Below, piece after piece: positions 13,163 to 15,588 of a DNA stretch of 15,588 nucleotides. The stretch lies in the NCBI GenBank assembly GCA_944372595.1, contig CALVZT010000009.1, positions 1-15,588 on the forward strand, in the 5' to 3' direction. This DNA comes from an uncultured Clostridia bacterium. Its GTDB lineage: Bacteria; Bacillota; Clostridia; Christensenellales; UBA1242. Each line of letters opens with the position of its first letter. Positions within the stretch are counted from its first letter, which is position 1. The position numbers were made by a program, and so were the translations under genes. Under the pieces are notes generated by a model. The model ran no database searches. It had not been told where the DNA came from and worked only from the letters and a program-made list of their open reading frames with translations.

Positions 13163-13819
13163 TTATTTTTTATTTAGTTCATACCATTTAGTATACAAAC
13201 TTTGACTTTCTCCCAAAGCTCTAAACATTTCAAAACCACTGCCAATACTACTGGCATTTTCTCCATTTTCTCTTTTAAGAAGTAGGGTAGCAAGTGTAGT
13301 TAAGAAGTATTCTTGATTTTCGAAAACAACCGTTCTATTACTATTAATTATTGCTTTGTATTGATTATTGGGGATAAACTCAATTTCATCACCATTTTTT
13401 AATCCTAAGCTATAAAAAGTTTTTACTGGGGACATTGTTCTTTTTATATTCTGCATTTTTTTTGTTTTTTGTGCTGTGCTTTGTGTATTATTATAATACA
13501 AAATTTTAGCATCATCGATTAAACCAGCAATTTCTTGCATTATTGACACGGCGTCTTCTGGTTCAATATTAAAAAACTCTCTTTTGGGGTTAATTCTTAA
13601 ATCTGGTGCAAGTTTCCCAATAAGTTTATGTATTAAATGTTCTGCTTGATTGTATTTTGCTGTTTCTAAAACTGCATAAATTTCAAAAGGCAATGGAATT
13701 CCTGTTGCTTGAGAAAGCTCAACTAATCTCCTATCTAAATTTTCAGTTTTGCCAATTTTTACCCAATTTTCTTTAAAACAAGGATTAGTTAAAATATATA
13801 CATATCCTTTTTCTTCCAT
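13163..13819 (-). CDS. GIY-YIG (T5orf172-like) protein with C-terminal RAMA/DUF4357-like domain
   Basis: A 218-residue protein. Residues 4-95 match the T5orf172 subgroup of the GIY-YIG fold: GYVYILTNP, WVKIGKTENLDRRLVELSQATGIPLPFE, then AEHLIHKLI and the closing NPKREFFNI. The Tyr pair, the KIG and the Arg in LDRRL fit the fold's active site, so nuclease activity is possible, though many members are uncharacterised. The C-terminal 90 residues (GLKNGDEIEFIPN, FENQEYFLTTLATLL, GFEMFRALGESQSL) resemble RAMA/DUF4357 modules found beside restriction and DNA-modification proteins; that assignment is tentative. I chose ATG 13817-13819 because AGAGGG lies 9 nt upstream, whereas an upstream TTG would overlap that site. 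It is the first gene of an operon with the hydrolase. No methyltransferase or mobile element is adjacent. Confidence 0.75.
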   Translation of the reverse strand: MEEKGYVYILTNPCFKENWVKIGKTENLDRRLVELSQATGIPLPFEIYAVLETAKYNQAEHLIHKLIGKLAPDLRINPKREFFNIEPEDAVSIMQEIAGLIDDAKILYYNNTQSTAQKTKKMQNIKRTMSPVKTFYSLGLKNGDEIEFIPNNQYKAIINSNRTVVFENQEYFLTTLATLLLKRENGENASSIGSGFEMFRALGESQSLYTKWYELNKK

Positions 13820-14070
13820 AATTATAAACCCTCTCAATTATAAAAATTATTTCCATTGTTTAAGAAAGTTCTTTGTTATTATTAACAATGATAATTAAAC
13901 ATTCTACGCAATGATATTAACATAGCCGTTAGAAAAAGTCAATCAAACACAATTTTTTATATAAGTTATGCAACATTTAATAGTGAACTATATAAATGAT
14001 TGTTTTTTATAATGTTTGCTTATATAAATTGAGGGCATAAAAAATTTTTATGAATAATATACTATCCTAT

Positions 14071-14961
14071 TTATATTTCTTTGTCTGTAATAGTTTTAAT
14101 ATCTATTGCGTCTTTTTGCGTGTCTAAATCTATTATTACAAATCCACGTCTAAAATTTTTCTTTCCAAATCCACCATATCCACAAGAAAGTGCACTCATT
14201 AACAAGATATTATCTTGCATTGCATAGAAGTTGTTAACGTGGTCGTGGCCATTGAAGATTGCTTTTGTTGAATTAAGTTTTTTTGCGGTATCATAAAAAC
14301 CGCCATCATATTTTAAAGGGCATATTCTTTTTTTGACAGTTCCGCCATATTGTTTTTGATGAGCGATGGTTTTTAATTGTTCAAGAGGAATATGCATAAA
14401 AGTTATAGTTTTAATTTTTTTATTATACAATTTGTTGTAATTTTTGATATTCCATTCGTACCAACTTGTTTGTAACTTAGTTATGTGATTATTAGATGTA
14501 TCAATAAATGATAGGGTATAAACTATTTTATCATTAACTTTGAGATTGATAAAGTAATTACCACAGCCAAGATTACTTGGCCCCTTGTCGAATAAACAAT
14601 ATTGATACTTATCTAAGATTTTTGCTAACGCATATTTGTCATATCCAAATTCTTCATCGTGATTTCCAAACGAATATGCCCAATATATATGATTTTTTTC
14701 CATTAAATTGGCAAATCTAATCAAAATTTGTTTATTGAAAAAACTCCATACCAAATCCCCATTTATTACTACCAAATCGGGATTATATTTATTGACTGCA
14801 TCAACTAATAAATTTTTAGTTTTATTATTCAAAAAATAAGTCAAAGACGACAAATGCAAATCACAGGCATGAAGTATTCGAAATTGCCCGTCGATATTGT
14901 AATCGATATATTTATCAAATTTAAATTTATTTGTTTTTTTCCACATAATTTTATTGTACAT
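14071..14961 (-). CDS. calcineurin-like metallophosphoesterase
   Basis: A 296-residue protein with every dimetal motif of the calcineurin-like fold in order: DLH (34-36), GDLV (68-71), GNHDE (99-103), His190 in FMHIPL, and GHDH (238-241). It should hydrolyse phosphomono- or diesters with two metal ions. The closest general group is the purple-acid-phosphatase/Icc-like one; the substrate is unknown. There is no cleavable signal or membrane helix, so it is probably cytosolic. ATG 14959-14961 is my choice, and ATG 14944-14946 and TTG 14965-14967 are also possible. None has a Shine-Dalgarno site. A TATAAT (14974-14979) lies so close upstream that the leader would be about 6 nt, another near-leaderless gene. 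No clear terminator follows it. It stands alone, divergent from rpiB. Confidence 0.82.
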   Translation of the reverse strand: MYNKIMWKKTNKFKFDKYIDYNIDGQFRILHACDLHLSSLTYFLNNKTKNLLVDAVNKYNPDLVVINGDLVWSFFNKQILIRFANLMEKNHIYWAYSFGNHDEEFGYDKYALAKILDKYQYCLFDKGPSNLGCGNYFINLKVNDKIVYTLSFIDTSNNHITKLQTSWYEWNIKNYNKLYNKKIKTITFMHIPLEQLKTIAHQKQYGGTVKKRICPLKYDGGFYDTAKKLNSTKAIFNGHDHVNNFYAMQDNILLMSALSCGYGGFGKKNFRRGFVIIDLDTQKDAIDIKTITDKEI

Positions 14962-15058
14962 AAACAATTTAATATTATACTAAATCACAAAAAACAACAA
15001 TTAAAAAAATCAAATAATAAAAATTTTCTATAATTTAGTTTATTAATTTGTACTTAAT

Positions 15059-15067
15059 TGATATAAT
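15059..15067 (+). promoter_or_regulatory. extended -10 promoter of rpiB
   Basis: TGA followed by a perfect TATAAT (15062-15067), an extended -10. The -35 at 17 bp is only TTTATT (15039-15044). Predicted start near 15074, at the AAAGGGAG ribosome site, leader about 13 nt. Confidence 0.6.
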
Positions 15068-15086
15068 AATCGCAAAGGGAGTTATT

Positions 15087-15512
15087 ATGATAATTTTAGC
15101 AAGTGACCATGGTGGTTATGAATTAAAAGAGAAGATAAAAAATTATTTGGCAAAAAATTATGATGTTGTGGATGTCGGCGCTTTTGTATATGATGACAAA
15201 GATGATTATCCCAAATATGCAAAACTTGCTATGCAAAGAATGATAGAAAGCAAAAATGCGCGTGCTATTGTGTTATGTGGCAGTGGAGTGGGGATGAGTA
15301 TTATTTGTAATCGTTATAAAGGGATTTATGCTACTATTGGCGTTAGTGAAGAACAGGTGCGTCTTGCAAGACAACATAACAACATAAATGTTCTTAATCT
15401 CGGAGGAAGAAACACATCATTTGCAAAGGCAAAAAAATTGATTGAAGTATTTTTAAATACAGATTTTGAAGGTGGCCGTCATACAAAAAGATTAAATGCT
15501 ATTGACAAATAG
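15087..15512 (+). CDS. rpiB: ribose-5-phosphate isomerase B
   Basis: A 141-residue protein of the RpiB/LacAB family (usually about 145-150). It interconverts ribose-5-phosphate and ribulose-5-phosphate in the pentose phosphate pathway. Motifs are ASDHGG (5-10, phosphate/sugar-binding Asp-His), CGSGVGMS (64-71, with the active-site Cys64), LARQHNNINVLNLGGR (93-108, with catalytic His97) and GGRHTKR (129-135, phosphate-binding Arg). All key residues match the RpiB pattern, favouring RpiB over the LacA/LacB subunits, which would usually lie in a lac or tagatose operon. I chose ATG 15087 because AAAGGGAG (15074-15081) sits 5 nt upstream and the family begins here; an upstream in-frame start at 15048 would precede the promoter's start point. 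No terminator is clear before the window ends. Confidence 0.95.
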   Translation: MIILASDHGGYELKEKIKNYLAKNYDVVDVGAFVYDDKDDYPKYAKLAMQRMIESKNARAIVLCGSGVGMSIICNRYKGIYATIGVSEEQVRLARQHNNINVLNLGGRNTSFAKAKKLIEVFLNTDFEGGRHTKRLNAIDK

Positions 15513-15588
15513 GTATATTTTTGCGGACAAACTCATATTTTAGTGTATGGGAAAGTTCATTTGTATAAAAATTAATAAAAAGAAAATT

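Noticed and set aside
13837..13842. TATAAT upstream of the GIY-YIG gene as its promoter
   Set aside because: The predicted start would fall inside the AGAGGG ribosome site and there is no good -35, so the real promoter is uncertain.

Overview
The window is an AT-rich stretch of bacterial chromosome, most likely from a low-GC member of the Bacillota (Clostridia-like). The evidence is: AT-rich codons throughout; sigma-A type promoters; Shine-Dalgarno sites of the AAGGAGG type; an acpS-to-mazF neighbourhood as in Bacillus; a NifU-like plus GGGtGRT gene pair of a kind I associate with clostridia; and tRNA genes that encode their own CCA. TGA is used as a stop (lgt, mazF, the DivIVA-like gene), so the code is standard table 11 and this is not a Mycoplasma. 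It is mostly ordinary housekeeping DNA. I see no CRISPR array, transposase or prophage.

Layout, left to right. Bases 1-71 are the last codons of mnmA (+). Bases 117-1803 (-) hold a NifU-like Fe-S scaffold gene followed by a GGGtGRT-family gene. Bases 1907-3459 (+) form the operon yigZ-recX-acpS. Bases 3549-4053 (+) hold a 50-residue ORF coupled to a MazF/EndoA endoribonuclease gene. A small one-helix membrane protein (+) and a multi-helix membrane protein (-) then converge on one shared terminator. lgt overlaps a DivIVA-like coiled-coil gene (5004-6585, +), which converges with a 400-residue gene of unknown function (6631-7833, -). glmS (7928-9610) and pepF (9682-11439) follow on the + strand. 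A Gly-Arg-Gln tRNA cluster (11473-11727, -) comes next, then a GC-rich RNA island ending in tRNA-Asn (12132-12471, +). The right end holds an alpha/beta-hydrolase gene and a GIY-YIG (T5orf172-like) gene (-), a metallophosphoesterase gene (-), and rpiB (+).

How the parts relate. Lgt and AcpS act in envelope and lipid biology, GlmS feeds amino sugars to the wall, and the DivIVA-like protein may act at division or pole sites. MnmA, the tRNAs and MazF concern RNA. Genes are packed tightly: 1-nt stop/start junctions recur, convergent genes share terminators that reach into the coding ends, and predicted 5' leaders are 0 to 20 nt.

The most unusual element is 12132-12436. A near-consensus promoter (TTGACA-17-TATCAT) appears to drive a transcript of about 340 nt. 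It carries two copies of a roughly 100-bp repeat, a hairpin arm that is the reverse complement of the tRNA-Asn anticodon/variable region, a tRNA-Asn 5' half fused to an unrelated GC-rich hairpin stretch, and finally an intact tRNA-Asn and a terminator. A second pattern is that yigZ, lgt and glmS each lack a Shine-Dalgarno site and have a promoter placed so that transcription should begin at the ATG, which suggests leaderless mRNAs.
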